Shown here piece by piece: positions 33,630 to 45,689 of a stretch of DNA of 64,000 bases. This stretch comes from Cryptomeria japonica (taxonomy: Eukaryota > Streptophyta > Pinopsida > Cupressales > Cupressaceae): contig NC_081405.1 in NCBI RefSeq assembly GCF_030272615.1, positions 648,247,420 through 648,311,419 of the forward strand. Direction: 5' to 3'. The translations under genes were made by a program, and so were the position numbers. Under the pieces are notes generated by a model, which was not told the DNA's origin, did no database searches, and saw only the letters and a program-made list of their open reading frames with translations. The first letter of the stretch is position 1; the number at the start of each line of letters is the position of its first letter.

Positions 33630-35429
33630 TTAATCACAATTGTCATTTATGATGCCCAAATTGTTTTGTTGATGCACAAAATTTTCTTTTCCCAATGCCT
33701 TGGTGAAGATGTCTGCAAATTGATCCTCTGACCTGCAATGTTCCAAAATGATTTCTTCATTGTTGATCAACTCTCTGATGAAATGATACCTTATGTCTAT
33801 ATGCTTGCTCCTTTTATGAAAGACTGGATTCTTAGATAGTGTTATGGTTGAGTTGTTGTCACAATATATCTTTGTTGCCTCTTCTTGTCCATACGTCAAT
33901 TATTTTAACATTCTTCTCATCCATATCGCTTGACATGCTGCCCTTGTAGCTGCTACATACTCTTCTTCTGTTGATGAAAGAGTAACTATTGGTTGTTTCT
34001 TTGAAGACCAAGATACTACACCTGATCTACAGTGAAAAACATAGCCTAAAGTGCTCTTCCTATCATATATACTTCTTGTACAATCACTGTCGGTGTATCC
34101 TATCAGCTTGAATTAATTTGTTCTAGAGTAGAGTATTCAATAATTCTTTGCTCCACTAACATATTTCAAAATTATTTTTCTAGCCCGCCAATGTGAAACT
34201 TTTGGAGATTCCATGAGCCTTCAAATGAGACTAACTCCAAACATTATATTAGGCCTTCTAGTTGTTAAGTACATAAGACTTCCAACAAGTTTTTTATACA
34301 AAGTTGGATTTACATCAGCTCCTTTGTCATTTTTACTCAACTTCAAACCTGTCACAATTAGTGTTGGGGCTGATTTGCAATTCATCATATTAAACCTCTT
34401 CAAGATATCATTTGCATACTTAGATTGTGAGATGAATATGCCTTTCTCAGTTTGACTTACTTCAATGCCAAGAAAATACTTCATTAAACCCAAATCAATC
34501 ATTTCAAACTCTTTCTTCATAGCTTATTTGAACATGTCCATTGAAAGATCACTAGTGAATATCAAGTTATCAACATATAAGCATATAATTATGATCTCAC
34601 CTTTTTCATTCATCTTGATGTATAGAGTAGGCTCATTACTACATCTATTGAAGTCATTTTGTAAAAGATAAGTGTCAATTCTACTATGTCATGCTCTTGG
34701 GGCTTGTTTGAGTCCATAGAGTGTCTTCTTGAGCTTGTAAACCTTGTTCTCATGACCCAAAATCGCATACCTAGGTGGCTGCTCCACATAGACCTCTTCT
34801 TCTAATATGCCATTTAGGAAAGCTGATTTCACATCCATTTGATATACTACCCACTTGTTTTGAACTTCTATAGCTAGTATTGTTCTCATAGTGTCTAAGT
34901 GAGCAACCGGTACAAAATGTCTCATTGTACTCTACCCTGAGTTGTTGTGAATAACCTTTTGCCACCAACCTTGCCTTGTGTTTTTGTGCATCACCATTTG
35001 GATTCAATTTTATTTTGTAAACCCACTTCACTCCTACCACCTCTTTTCCTTGTGGAAGACTAACTAACTCCCATGTTTCATTTTGTTCTATTGCATCAAT
35101 TTCTTCTTCCATTGCATTTTGCCATTTTTCTTCCTTAATAACATCTTCAAAATGAATTGGATTGTCTTCATGTGGATATAAAGAAAAAAGAGAAGTTTGA
35201 TCTATATTATTTCCACCCTCAATTTTCTCATAAATCTCCCTTGACCTTTTGATATTTTGTCTTTTCAAGCTTGCTAATGAAGGATTGGACATATCACTTG
35301 AATTTTTTGAAGGTGGGCTTGATGGCCCAACACCAAGAGTGCCAATTGATGATGATGTTAATTGCATATTTATGATGTATTTTCTTATGCTTGTGGGAAT
35401 TTCCTTACACTTGATTAAGGTGTCGTTTG
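33630..35429 (-). pseudogene. Copia pol: reverse transcriptase and RNase H
   Basis: In order on the minus strand: NAMEEEIDAIEQNETWELVS, GVKWVYKIKLNPNG and KHKARLVAKGYSQ (start of RT), then a frameshift, then YQMDVKSAFLNGILEEEVYV and LKKTLYGLKQAPRA. The catalytic box reads YVDN instead of YVDD near 34575, so the second Asp is lost. Next come FLGIEVSQTEKGIFISQSKY and the RNase H part with IYCDNNSTITL, KHIDIRYHFIRE and FADIFTKAL. Several stops and frameshifts are present. The left end borders the polypurine tract and 3' LTR. Confidence 0.88.
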
Positions 35430-36567
35430 TGTTAGGCCCAATATGGAAAGCTAATGTACTAAGAGGGGAGGGGTGAATTAGTACTTCAAAACATTTCTTC
35501 AATAATAACTTAACTATTATGCATAAACCAAATAGTGTAGCAACATAACATAAAGCTAAAACAAATAGATAATAGTCATACATAATTCACTCCATAACAC
35601 ATATATTTTGGTTATGCAGAAACTCTTGGTTAGAGAGAAAAACTGTGGTGGGGATGGCAACCACAACTTCACTACTGCAATAATAAAGAGTGCTCAGTTA
35701 GAGCTACATGTTTAGCTATTTCTGATAGCTTACCCTGTTAGGAGTAACAAGATCTGTTAGATCTACCTTGCTAAAGGATTTTACAACACTTAATCTAAAT
35801 GTTGCACCTGGTTAGAGACTTTACAATTTATAGACTTGATTAGAGTCTTTTACCCTGTTAAAGGTTTCTCTTTCAACTTCACAATATTACAATAAAATCA
35901 TTACAAATATCTGCAAATTTACATCTGAAATGTTATAGAAGATTCTATGTGCTTAGTATAGATTACCTTGCTTATAACATACCTCGGTAACCCATATAGT
36001 AACTCGATAAACCCTTCTGTTTACTCTGTTCTTTGACTATTCTCTGAAAACCTTCTTGGTGAGCTCTGTGTCTCTATAACAGTCTTCTTACACTCATGCA
36101 CACACTTTTAACTCTTAACTTATGCTGTATAAATAGATCTCTTAAGACGGTGATCCAATTCATTGCTTTGATCTTACAAACACGATTTATTGAATGAATA
36201 ACCATGCAAATAATTTCATTGGTAAGATGACCTCAAAATCATACACAATCTTCTAGTACAATTTCCAATGTGATAACAGTTAGATGTGCCTCGATCTTGT
36301 AACATGTTTTCATATGCATGTCCAAGTTCAATGAATCTAGTAACACGTTTCACTCAGTGTATATCAACTCAGTGTGTCATCTTTGCTGCTTGGTAGACAT
36401 GAAAAGATACTTGGTAGACAACTCGGTGTATACTGCATTATGTGACTGCTTTCTTCTGTAACCGACTAGACTATGCATATCAACTGAATATTTCGGTAAT
36501 AATAACGGACTAGAGTATATAGTATAACTTTGACATAAAACTAATAGAAATCTAATAAGTAGTAACA
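35430..36567 (-). repeat. 3' LTR of the 7.9-kb element
   Basis: Left LTR, with plus-strand edges TGTTAGGCCCAATATGG and AAGTAGTAACA. A TATAAATAGAT word on the plus strand near 36127 lies on the strand opposite to transcription. Repeated CGGTATAC/CTCGGT words occur near the transcription-start side. Confidence 0.88.
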
Positions 36568-36904
36568 ATCTCCCCTTTTGACATTAGTTGAGATGTTTGA
36601 CAAAAACTACTTTCAAAGTTATAACTCAAAAATGCTATATAGTTTGCAAAATGACTATACTTGACAGTATATACAATAGTCAATGAAATAATATATCAGA
36701 TATACTCCCCTTATCATTATACTATACAAAACTTTGATTTTACATGCTTGGTGATCTGTTCTTGTTCTTTGCTTGGATATTCTAATTATTCTGCTCGGTA
36801 TACTCCCCCTATATACTATACTCTGAATGCTATATCATTCTCTGTATACTGTATCACTCCAAGACTGTATGTATTACTCCCCCTTTTTGACAAACATCAA
36901 AAAC

Positions 36905-39900
36905 TTAATTTCCATTCGGGGGTGGTAACTGGTCAAAAATAGATTTGTACTTGTTCCAGGAGTCGGTGAGAGCAACAGAGAGTGCATCCTTTACACTGTC
37001 CATTAAAGAATTTTGCACTTGAATATCAGCCAATAGTGATATTAAGCCATCAAGAGTGCTTCCATCTTGTGTAGTAGACAAGTATGTGGCTCGGTTGATC
37101 TATGCTTAGACTGATGAAAGACGAGGAAGGAATAATGTCTGGAGTGTCATTATATCCATCTTGATCTTGTGTTCTTCATTTCTTAGTTCCAATTGTTGAG
37201 CCATGAGTTGTTGAAGCTTTGTATAAAAATTCTGAATTGAATTTGGCTCTGTGGTCAACTTGCTTGAGAGATCGGTGATCTCTTTCTCAATTGCCTCTGT
37301 TTTATTCTTGATGTCTTTAATGAATAAAGAAAATGTCCAGAGTTTCTGAAATAAATAATGAATGTGCTTGAGTTGAGGAGTCAACTCAACAATAAATTTG
37401 ACAAGTTTAACTTTGCCAATAGCTATAGCTTTTTGTACCTCTTCTATCATTTTGGTAGTGAGCTCTTTGGCATTTAGCTTGCTCAAATACTCCGATGCAT
37501 CTACTCCAAATGTTTCTATTTTTGTTAGGAGTTCATCCAGTTGAATGTGGATGGCTGCATCTATTGATATTGTAGCTTCAGGTAGCATATCTACTAGGAG
37601 TGCTTTTACCTTTTGAAGTACTTTATTTTTCTTTTGAATGGCCATTTGCTTCTCTTGTTTGACCTTTGCTTTGCATAGTTCTCCGAAATCAATGAGTGCT
37701 TGCCCTTTCAATTTGGATATATCAACATTGGGCAACACTATTAGTTTTGACAAATCAAGTTTAAAACTATGCTTCTTCACTTTCTTTTATTTACCTTTCA
37801 CTAATGGAATTAAGACAAGTGCTTGTGAGGCTTGATTACCCTCGGTAGGTTGCTTGGTAGAGGCAACACTTTGATTAGTTCCTTTACCTTCTGTGGTGTC
37901 TTTTGATGTCTCGGTACTAGGTGTCTCAGTTGCAATATTTTCAGTGCCAAAAGGTCCTTGAGATGTCTGCTCTTGAGTAGTACCTTCTCCTATTGCAGAT
38001 TTGTAATCTTCAGTGCCTTGATCTGTATCCTGAGGAGTTTCAGTTGAGACAGGTTGCTTGACCAGTGGATAAGGTTGAACTTGTTCTAAAATGGATTCAC
38101 TAGATACAAGTTTTTCATATGTAGTGCCTTCTATCATTTCCTGCTCCGGTGCTTTTGTATCCATAACATCTTCATCTATTTGAATAGTATCAACAGGGTC
38201 TTGTTCGGTAGCATCAGGACCTTGCTCGGTGACATCAGGATCATGCTCGGTGACATCAACAATTTCTACTGTAGTTTGTTCACCGGCATCCTTGAAGATT
38301 TCCTGCCACTTTGCTTTTGTCTCATTTTCTACATCAATATAGAGCCCATTCATCAGTTTTAAGGCTCTCTATTTGACAAGAAACTTTGAATTGTAGGTTG
38401 TCAGATGTTCCTTAATTTCAGCTACTGACATATCAGGAAAGAGATGGACTAGACTTCTTTCTTTGATTTGTTTCTCTGAGTCCATTGCATACTTCCACCT
38501 ATTATCAATATGCAAGTAAAGTTCATTTGGAAGTGAATTTGCTAGTTCCAATGGAGCTAACCAGAACTTTAGAAGTGTACAGATGACAACTTCTTCAATT
38601 TGTCTCTTTTCATCATTGTTCCTGGTTTCATACTTAACAAATCTAAATGAACTAAATCCACCATATTCTTTCAGATTAGCACAGAAGTTTTCAACACTAT
38701 GTACATCTACCTTCTTGCTTTTGACAATCTGGAATTTGTTTGCATCCTCGGATTCTGTATCACTAGACTCTTTTGCCAAAATGAGTCTCTAAGTAGATTT
38801 CTTGTATGTCTTTGTTACCTTGGGAATAGTAACACTCTTTGTCTTCTTACTCGATGAGGCTGCAGATGCTCTAGTGTTAGGTCTCTTTGTTGGAGGAGTC
38901 GGTAAGGCCTTTGAAGTGTCCTGTTTCTTTCTTTTTAACACTTTACCCTTAGGCAATTCAGTGCTTAGTGTTATTGCTACCTCTTGGGCTTTAGATTCCT
39001 CTTCGGTGATGGCTAGGGTGCCTTTGACAGGTGTAGAGGAAGAGTCTTCTCCAAATTTCTTAGACAATGCCTTAATCATCTTTGTTGCCTTTCTTGTAGC
39101 TTTGGGTACTACAATGCTCATTTTTACCTTTTCCTTCACTTCCTCATAGGTTCCATATCTTAGCTCGGTAGCATGCCTCAGTAGTGTCAGGAATGCATCA
39201 ATTTACTGTTTTGTGATGTCAAAATCAATCTCATAACCCATAGGTGGCAAAGATTGAGACCTTGGTTCCACAACATTCACATAACAATAATCGGTGTCAA
39301 CTTCAAAACATATATCATTTTTGTATTTCTCTACTAGCTAGGGTGGAATCCTATATCTGTTGTGCATTTTCTCTTGAAATTTACTAAAGAAATCATCCAT
39401 GATATCATTGAAATTATCTCCTAACTTATTGATGAAGTCATTAATCTAATGGGTGATTGGTTGGTGTAGCTCCCAAACTACTTTACCGACTGTTGGAAAG
39501 AATTTTTCAAAGTAGAAAAACATGCATACCAATAATGATCCAAACTTTAGAGTATTAGATGAGTTGTTCTTTTTTGGCTTCCTGATTGTGTTCAGGTTCT
39601 CAAACAGATTCTTCAATAACACCTCACATAAGTCAATTTTCATTCCCTTTTTCACAATTTTATAAGCTAAGTCAACTGTTGCATAGGGAACACTATTTTC
39701 CCTTGCTGATTGGAAGAAACAGTAACCAATTACTCTAATAGAAAATTTTAATTCTTCATCAATGACATTATTCAGTTTCAATGCTCTGCAATCAGATTCC
39801 ACTCTAGTTAAACTGATCAATTCCTTCTATGATATCATCTTTTGGGCTCGGGCATGATCATAGATAGGGTAACCAGTAATCAGATGAATGATTTCCTCGA

Positions 39901-40282
39901 TAATCTTAAATGGTTGTTCTTCTAGCCACATGAAATCATCATGAACTCTGGTCAGAAAAAACTTGAGCCACTGGGGTTTGAACACAGAAGGATAGGTTAG
40001 GGCTTCAGTTAATCCCTTGATCTTGATATGCTCATATTTGTTGTTCAATTTTCCATCAATACACAACTCATCATAGGTGTCTTTAATTTCAACATGACTG
40101 AGTTCTTCAACATGGCATTTGGTGAAAAACCTTACAGCCTCGACTAACAATACTCTATTCGAGATGAGTGAAAAAGCGGTTTTATCATCCAGTTCAGAAG
40201 TGACTTTGGGAGTCAAAGAGTATTTCAGTGAGGGCTTCTCTACATTCTTGACAGCTATGGGATCTTGGATCTTGGGCGCCAT
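36905..40282 (-). pseudogene. Giant ORF of unknown family, 1125 codons
   Basis: One frame from ATG 40282 to TAA 36905-36907, interrupted by about ten stop codons, several of them TAG where CAG is likely, but with no frameshift. It begins MAPKIQDPIAVKNVEKPSLK. The first 500 codons are globular-looking (FKPQWLKFFLTRVHDDFMWL, LVCMFFYFEKFFPTVGKVVW). Next comes a basic nuclear-signal-like stretch (KVLKRKKQDTSKALPTPPTK, SSSKKTKSVTIPK), then a Glu/Thr-rich repeat (DVTEHDPDVTEQGPDATEQD), then a long coiled coil. It ends DSWNKYKSIFDQLPPPNGN. No known domain is seen. Maintenance of a single frame implies past selection. Its position after the zinc-knuckle ORF replaces pol. Confidence 0.6.
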
Positions 40283-40814
40283 TCAAGATTTCAGATAAAA
40301 ACTAACAAAGAGTCCTTAGGGTTTCATAATTTCAAACGACAAACGCTTTATACTTAGCAGATAATGGCAACTAGATACGCTCGGTAAATCAGCTTAACAA
40401 TGTGTTGAGATTTGATGTAAATACCTTGAATTTTCTTTGGAGGAGGTTTGATCGCCTTTCAATTGCTTGCTCTTCTTTCTACTGTGAAAATGCTTTTAAG
40501 TACACAAAATACCTTATCGGGCTCTATGCGGGTTAGGTCAAAAACATTTAATGCACTCGGTTCCTCTTTAACTGATTTACTCTCCTTTTTCCGTTTTAAC
40601 CGAGTAACCAAATTTCCTTCATTTACCGACTTGAAAGGCTTCCTGTATTCACCGACTTGATAGGTTTCCTGTAAAGTGCTTCAAAAGACTTTGATAGAAT
40701 TTCAAACTTACTAATACATCTGAACTATGCAGATTTTGAATTTAGTACATAATAGAATAGGAACTATTATGATTTTAACCATCAGAGAATGCAGTCCCTT
40801 CATTCCTTTGTCGA

Positions 40815-42184
40815 TTAATTTGGAATAGGTGCACCTAACTCAGTAGGTAAGGTGGTTTCTTCATTTGACACAACTTCCTTCTTTTTCCAAATCATCTGTA
40901 ATTTTTTTTGTATTTCCTCAGTGTCTTTTCTAGGTTGGTCTCTACAATCTCCAACTAAGTGTCCAGCCTTGTGACAATGAAAACATGCCATGCCATACCA
41001 GGATTTCTCCATGATCTTCGGTTGTACATCCCAAACCTTATAAAATAGTTGGCACTTATGTGTCCATATCTTCCACAACATTCACACCATATCCTTGTAT
41101 TGTAATCCCATGGTACTGCAAAATACTGTCGGTAAGGACCTATGTGTGTTCAGTAACCTCTAGCTTTTGCTTGGTGTGCATGTCATTTGTGGTTCTTTTG
41201 CTTAAACCAACACTTCTCAGTACTATGACCATATCTATTGCAGTTTTTACAAAACTCTTTGAATTTTGCCTTCTGATAATTGTTAACAAACTTTGTCCTA
41301 CATTGATTAGATGTGTGACCATATTTATTGCAATTGTAACAATAACCATTAGACTTAGTGACATTCAGTTGCTTACCTTTTTTGATTTGGCATATGTTGG
41401 TAGTGTGACCTTGATTTCCATAGTAGTTGCAAATAGGCTTCTTCCTTTTGATGTTATTCCTGATTCCAGCTTGGTTTGATGATTCTCCTCTCTCGGTAGT
41501 ATAGATTCCCTTCTCGGTAGAGTCTTTTCCTTTGTAACCGAGTACTACATCTTTGTTGGGTCTTCTTGTATTCAGTTTCTCATCCAACATCTTTGATGCT
41601 TCATAACTCTTCTTCAGTGTTTCTTTGGATTTCTTCTCTATTTCAAGTTCATCGGTCATCCTTGATACTTCAAGTCTCAATGCTTGGTTCTCATCATTCT
41701 TCAAAATTTCTTCATGATGTGCATAACCTAGTTGATCTGATAGGTTTTGATGAATTCCATTCAACCTTGTGATTTCATCATTCTTATTAGATACTAAGGC
41801 TTCAAGTTGTTGTTTCTCTCGTACTAGATCTCTTACTTTATCCTCAACTGTTCTTAATGCATCTAGATTTTCAGTCATCTGTGTGTTGAAATGTTCATGT
41901 TCTCTTTTCATTGCTTTTAGTTGATTAGCCAGTACTTTGTTCTTTTCTCTCAATACTCCAATCATTTCTTCAGTCTCTTTAGATATATTGTTCTTAGATG
42001 ATGTCTCAATTTGTTCCACTAACTCTTGAGAGTCCTGCAAATCATAAAATAATCTTCTTCTCACTTTCAGAGATTTTTGCATTTGCCTTTGCATTTGCCT
42101 TTGCATATCTGCAATCACTTGATTAGCATGATCCAGCTCTTTTTACAGATACACAATCCTCCAAGATTGTTTATAGCCTTCCAT
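40815..42184 (-). pseudogene. Coiled-coil protein with five zinc knuckles (gag-like)
   Basis: Starts MEGYKQSWRIVYL at 42184, with a TAA at codon 14 (42143-42145). A coiled coil of about 200 residues follows (repeated MQRQ, then EEMIGVLREKNKVLANQL and similar heptads). Then come CNYYGNQGHTTNIC, CYNCNKYGHTSNQC and CKNCNRYGHSTEKC up to 41183, and in shifted frames CECCGRYGHISANY and CFHCHKAGHLVGDC down to 40815. Knuckles 1 and 4 have lost one Cys each. I see no retrotransposon capsid domain, so this differs from ordinary gag. It is the first ORF after the primer site and presumably binds element RNA. Confidence 0.75.
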
Positions 42185-42246
42185 TGATAAGATCTTTCTC
42201 GTTAGGCAGTTAAACCCTTTTCCAAGATTCAAGCTCTGATACCAAT

Positions 42247-43363
42247 TGTTAGGCCCAATATGGAAAGCTAATGTACTGAGAGGGGAGGGGTGAATCATTA
42301 CTTCAAAACATTTCTTCAATAATAACTTAACTGTTATGCATAAACTGAATAGTGCAGTAACATAACATAAAGCTAAAACAAATAGATAATAGTCATACAT
42401 AATTCACTCCATAACACATATATTTTGGTTATGCAGAAACTCTTGGTTAGAGAGAAAAACTACGGTGGGGATGGCACCCACAACTTCACTACTGCAATAA
42501 TAAAGAGTGGTTGGTTAGAGCTACATGTTTAGCTATTTCTGATAGCTTGCCTTGTTAGGAGTAACAAGATCTGTTAGATCTACCTTGCTAAAGGATTTTA
42601 CAACACTTAATCTAAATGTTACACCTGGTTAGAGGCTTTACAATTTATAGACTTGATTAGAGTCTTTTACCTTGTTAAAGGTTTATCTTTCAACTTCACA
42701 ATATTACAATAAAATCATTACAAATATCTACAACTTTACATCTGAAATGTTATAGCAGATTCTATGTGCTCATAATAGATTACCTTGCTTATAGCATACC
42801 TCGGTAACCCATATAGTATCTTGGTAAACCCTTCTGTTTACTCTATTCTTTGACTGTTCTCTGAAAATCTTCTCGATGACCTCTGTGTCTCTGTAACAGT
42901 CTTTTTACACTCATGCACACACTTTTTACTCTTAACTCATGCTATATAAATAGATCTCTTAAGACGGTGATCCAATTCATTGCTTCGATCTTACAAACAT
43001 GATTTATTGAATGAATAACCATGCAAATAATTTCATTGGTTAGATGACCTTGAAATCATACACAATCTTCTAGTGCAATTTCCAATGTGATAACAGTTAG
43101 ATGTGCCTCGATCTTGTAACACATTTTCATATGCATGTCTAGGTTCAATGAATCTGGTAACACGTTTCACTCGGTGTATATCAACTCGGTGTGTCATATT
43201 TGCTTCTCGGTAGATAGCTCGGTGTATACTGCATTCTGTCACTGCTTTCTTCTATAACCGACTGGACTGTGCATACCGACTGAATATTTTGATAATAATA
43301 ACTGACTAGAGTATATAGTATAACTTTGACATAAAACTAATGGCAATCTAATAAGTAGTAACA
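42247..43363 (-). repeat. 5' LTR of the 7.9-kb element
   Basis: Right LTR, with the same edges as 35430-36567, adjoined on its inner side by the initiator-Met-tRNA primer site and on its outer side by the GTTTG target duplication. Confidence 0.88.
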
Positions 43364-43420
43364 GTTTGACCATTGGGTTGATCTTAAATGGGTGTAGGAG
43401 GAGTCAAATTTGAAGGAGAA

Positions 43421-43428
43421 CTTGCTGA
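43421..43428. other. Target-site duplication of the hAT-like element, left copy
   Basis: CTTGCTGA here is repeated at 55573-55580. The 8-bp length is the hAT hallmark. Joining the flanks through one copy restores the copia reading frame. Confidence 0.85.
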
Positions 43429-43554
43429 CAGGATAAATGTTAAGAAACCCCTCCCTTGGACAAGGTGTAAAAACCTAGCAAAAGTTGTATAATTCCGAAG
43501 CAAATTTTAATTTTACTCACAAATTTTTGTGGTTTATGGAGAAAATAAATAATC

Positions 43555-43860
43555 TCCATTGGCGAATTAGCCATGATCACTCAAAGTTTTTGAAAAATCC
43601 TGGCAAATTGTACTATTTTTAAAACCCAAAAAATAATTACATGGGTGAATTGTAATGTTTTTAAAACTAGAAAAATATTTGCATTGGCGATTTCAACCTA
43701 TTTTCAAACCATTAAAAAAAATATTGGTGATTTCAACCCATTTTCAAACCATAAAAATAAAATATTGGTGATTTCAAGCTATTTTCAAACCATAAAAAAA
43801 AAAATATTGGCGACTAAGGGAAACTGAACTGGCACTCGCCAATTCTTGACCAAAAAATGT
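43555..43860. repeat. Left subterminal repeats of the hAT-like element
   Basis: Words ATTGGCGAATT, GGTGAATT and TTGGCGATTTCAAC recur. From 43684 to 43810 there are three tandem copies of a 40-42 bp unit starting TTGG(C/T)GATTTCAA and containing ATTTTCAAACCAT. Confidence 0.7.
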
Positions 43861-43919
43861 TAAGTCCTCATCACCGTTGTGACTTGGAGATAGTGGTAAC
43901 TTTAACCCTTATTGCGTAC

Positions 43920-44395
43920 TCACCAACATAAAATTGTTTATCTCTTAATAGCTAGCACTTCACTTGCAAGCTCGTGGCTTGATCAGGTCTTTAGACATTT
44001 AGCTTCACGAGCTGGCAATAACCATTAAACCTAACCACAAACTATCTAGTTGCTAGCTCATGACCTAGAAATGCTAACATTAAACAAACATGAGAGCTAG
44101 CAACAACTGTATGAAATGAGTTACTCGCTAACTCTCACTACTATAATGTATGACATCAGACCAACTCGAGACCTTGCGATCAAAGCAATTTCACTAACAA
44201 TCTCTAGCTTGGTAACATAAAATGCTAACACCTAAAAAGCTAGAGACCTCACGATGTAAACCCAAACAAACTTGTCACCAGCTCGCATCTTGATCATGTC
44301 TTCAGACATTTTACCTCACGAGCTGGTGATAACCATAAAACTTAACCACAAACTATCTGGTCGCTAGCTCGCAACCTAAATTTTTTAAGGCTTGG
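43920..44395. repeat. Diverged direct repeats left of the giant ORF
   Basis: Two copies of a block of about 100 bp, near 43968-44065 and 44284-44385, sharing CTCACGAGCTGG(C/T) and AACCACAAACTATCTGG-like words. GAGCTAGC and CTCGCAAC words lie between. The same vocabulary recurs at 49920-51620 on the other side of the ORF. Confidence 0.6.
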
Positions 44396-45149
44396 ATGTT
44401 GACTCGTTCCCGAGGGACTAGTTTGAAGGTTTCTCTTCAGTCGAGGTTGATTAGACAAGTGAGGATGACAGTTTCAAAGGAATAAAAGTATTTGATAGCT
44501 TTTGAGATAGAGATGGGAGATCAAGGATTTCTCTGAGAAATAAGAGCTTAGGTTGCTTGTTGTTAGGGATTTTGAAGTAGAATTTTTCCAATCAAGGTTG
44601 AATAAAATCAGAACAAAATTGTTCACAATAGATGAGCCTTAACAGGATGCAGTGGATTTGATAGGCATGACTTCTAAAGTATACAGTCATGTTGAAAAAC
44701 ACCAAAATGATGATTTTTCACGTGAATGAGCATCACCAAATGAAGTGTGAAAATGTTATAAATACAATGCAGTGGTGACTTAATTGGTAGAAGAGAAACT
44801 CAGAAAAGAAACATTTTTCATTTTCTGAGAGTGGCTTTTTCCTCAGGAAGGAAGATGATGTTTGAGCAGGATCATGCATGGAGTTGTTGTGTTCTCTGTG
44901 ATATCGGATGGGTGATTTTTTGTTTTCTTTTGTGTGAGTTAGTTTATTGTTAGAGGGGTTGTGAAAGTGAGAAGGATTGCCAGAGGGGGTGTGTAAGCCT
45001 TTTCTTGTCAAGAAAGGCCAAGCATGGCACATCCTCTACTTCTACAATGCCATAGGATGGCAAGGGGTTTGAAGAAGGATCCCATAGAGGAATGAAAGAA
45101 GGATTTGTTTGGGTGGGGAGTGGCAGCCAGTCATCTTTGTGACGACATG

Positions 45150-45383
45150 GAAGCTGCAACCCCTCCCCAACATATTACATTTACCTTAAAGCTCTTGTTT
45201 TCACTTTCCCTGATCGTGGGCATGAAGGCTCAAGCTCCTCTTTCCATTGTCTCTATTCCTGGGCATGAAAGATTCCTCCTCTATTTGGAAATGATTTGTT
45301 GGACAGAATGTAACATCTCACATTCCATCCGAAGGCATCAGGGTGATAATGGTATGGCTCAAGCAGTTTTGCAAGTTGTATAG
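45150..45383 (+). pseudogene. Possible captured first exon with signal peptide
   Basis: Starts MEAATPPQHITFTLKLLFSL, followed by SLIVGMKAQAPLS. This looks like an N-terminal signal or membrane segment, then 50 more open codons to the TAG at 45381-45383. A TATA-like box lies about 390 bp upstream. It is GC-richer than its surroundings. Many upstream ATGs and lack of any known family make this weak; capture of a host gene fragment by the transposon is one reading, chance the other. Confidence 0.22.
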
Positions 45384-45480
45384 TAATTACGGTTCCTTTT
45401 CTGGTTCCAGTAGTGATTCTAGACTCTAGGTGAAGGGGGCAAGTTGTATAATGTATAGTTATTAGTCATTTACAGAGAAA

Positions 45481-45689
45481 ATGAAAAGCATTTAGTGTCA
45501 AGCTTTGTGCAAGTTCTTGAAGGAGTTATATATAAATTTATTTTGTGTATAATTCTATCATAGTTTCAATGAATATTTTATTCTACTATTTTATTGATCA
45601 CACAAAGCAAATGAAAAGCATTTAGTGTCAAGCTTTGTGCAGGTTCTTGAAGGAGTTATATATAAATTTATTTTGTGTATAATTCTATC
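45481..45689. repeat. 79-bp direct repeat, 130-bp period
   Basis: Two nearly identical copies (45481-45559, 45611-45689) starting ATGAAAAGCATTTAGTGTCA and ending GTATAATTCTATC, separated by 51 bp. Confidence 0.85.

Larger units (their letters stand above)
35430..43363 (-). mobile_element. Non-autonomous LTR retrotransposon with two novel ORFs
   Basis: A 7.9-kb minus-strand element with LTRs of 1138 bp (35430-36567) and 1117 bp (42247-43363) starting TGTT and ending AACA. A perfect 5-bp target duplication GTTTG flanks it (35425-35429 and 43364-43368). The primer site TGGTATCAGAGC follows the 5' LTR at about 42246-42235, and AAAAGGGGAGAT precedes the 3' LTR. No protease, RT, RNase H or integrase motif is present. 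The interior encodes a coiled-coil zinc-knuckle protein and a 1125-codon ORF. By eye the two LTRs differ at about a dozen of the first 240 positions, mostly transitions. Confidence 0.9.

Noticed and set aside
38802-39149. Hydrophobic plus-strand frames opposite the 1125-codon ORF, and similar frames opposite gag and the 1158-codon ORF
   Set aside because: Antisense shadows of longer frames that show coherent protein features on the minus strand.
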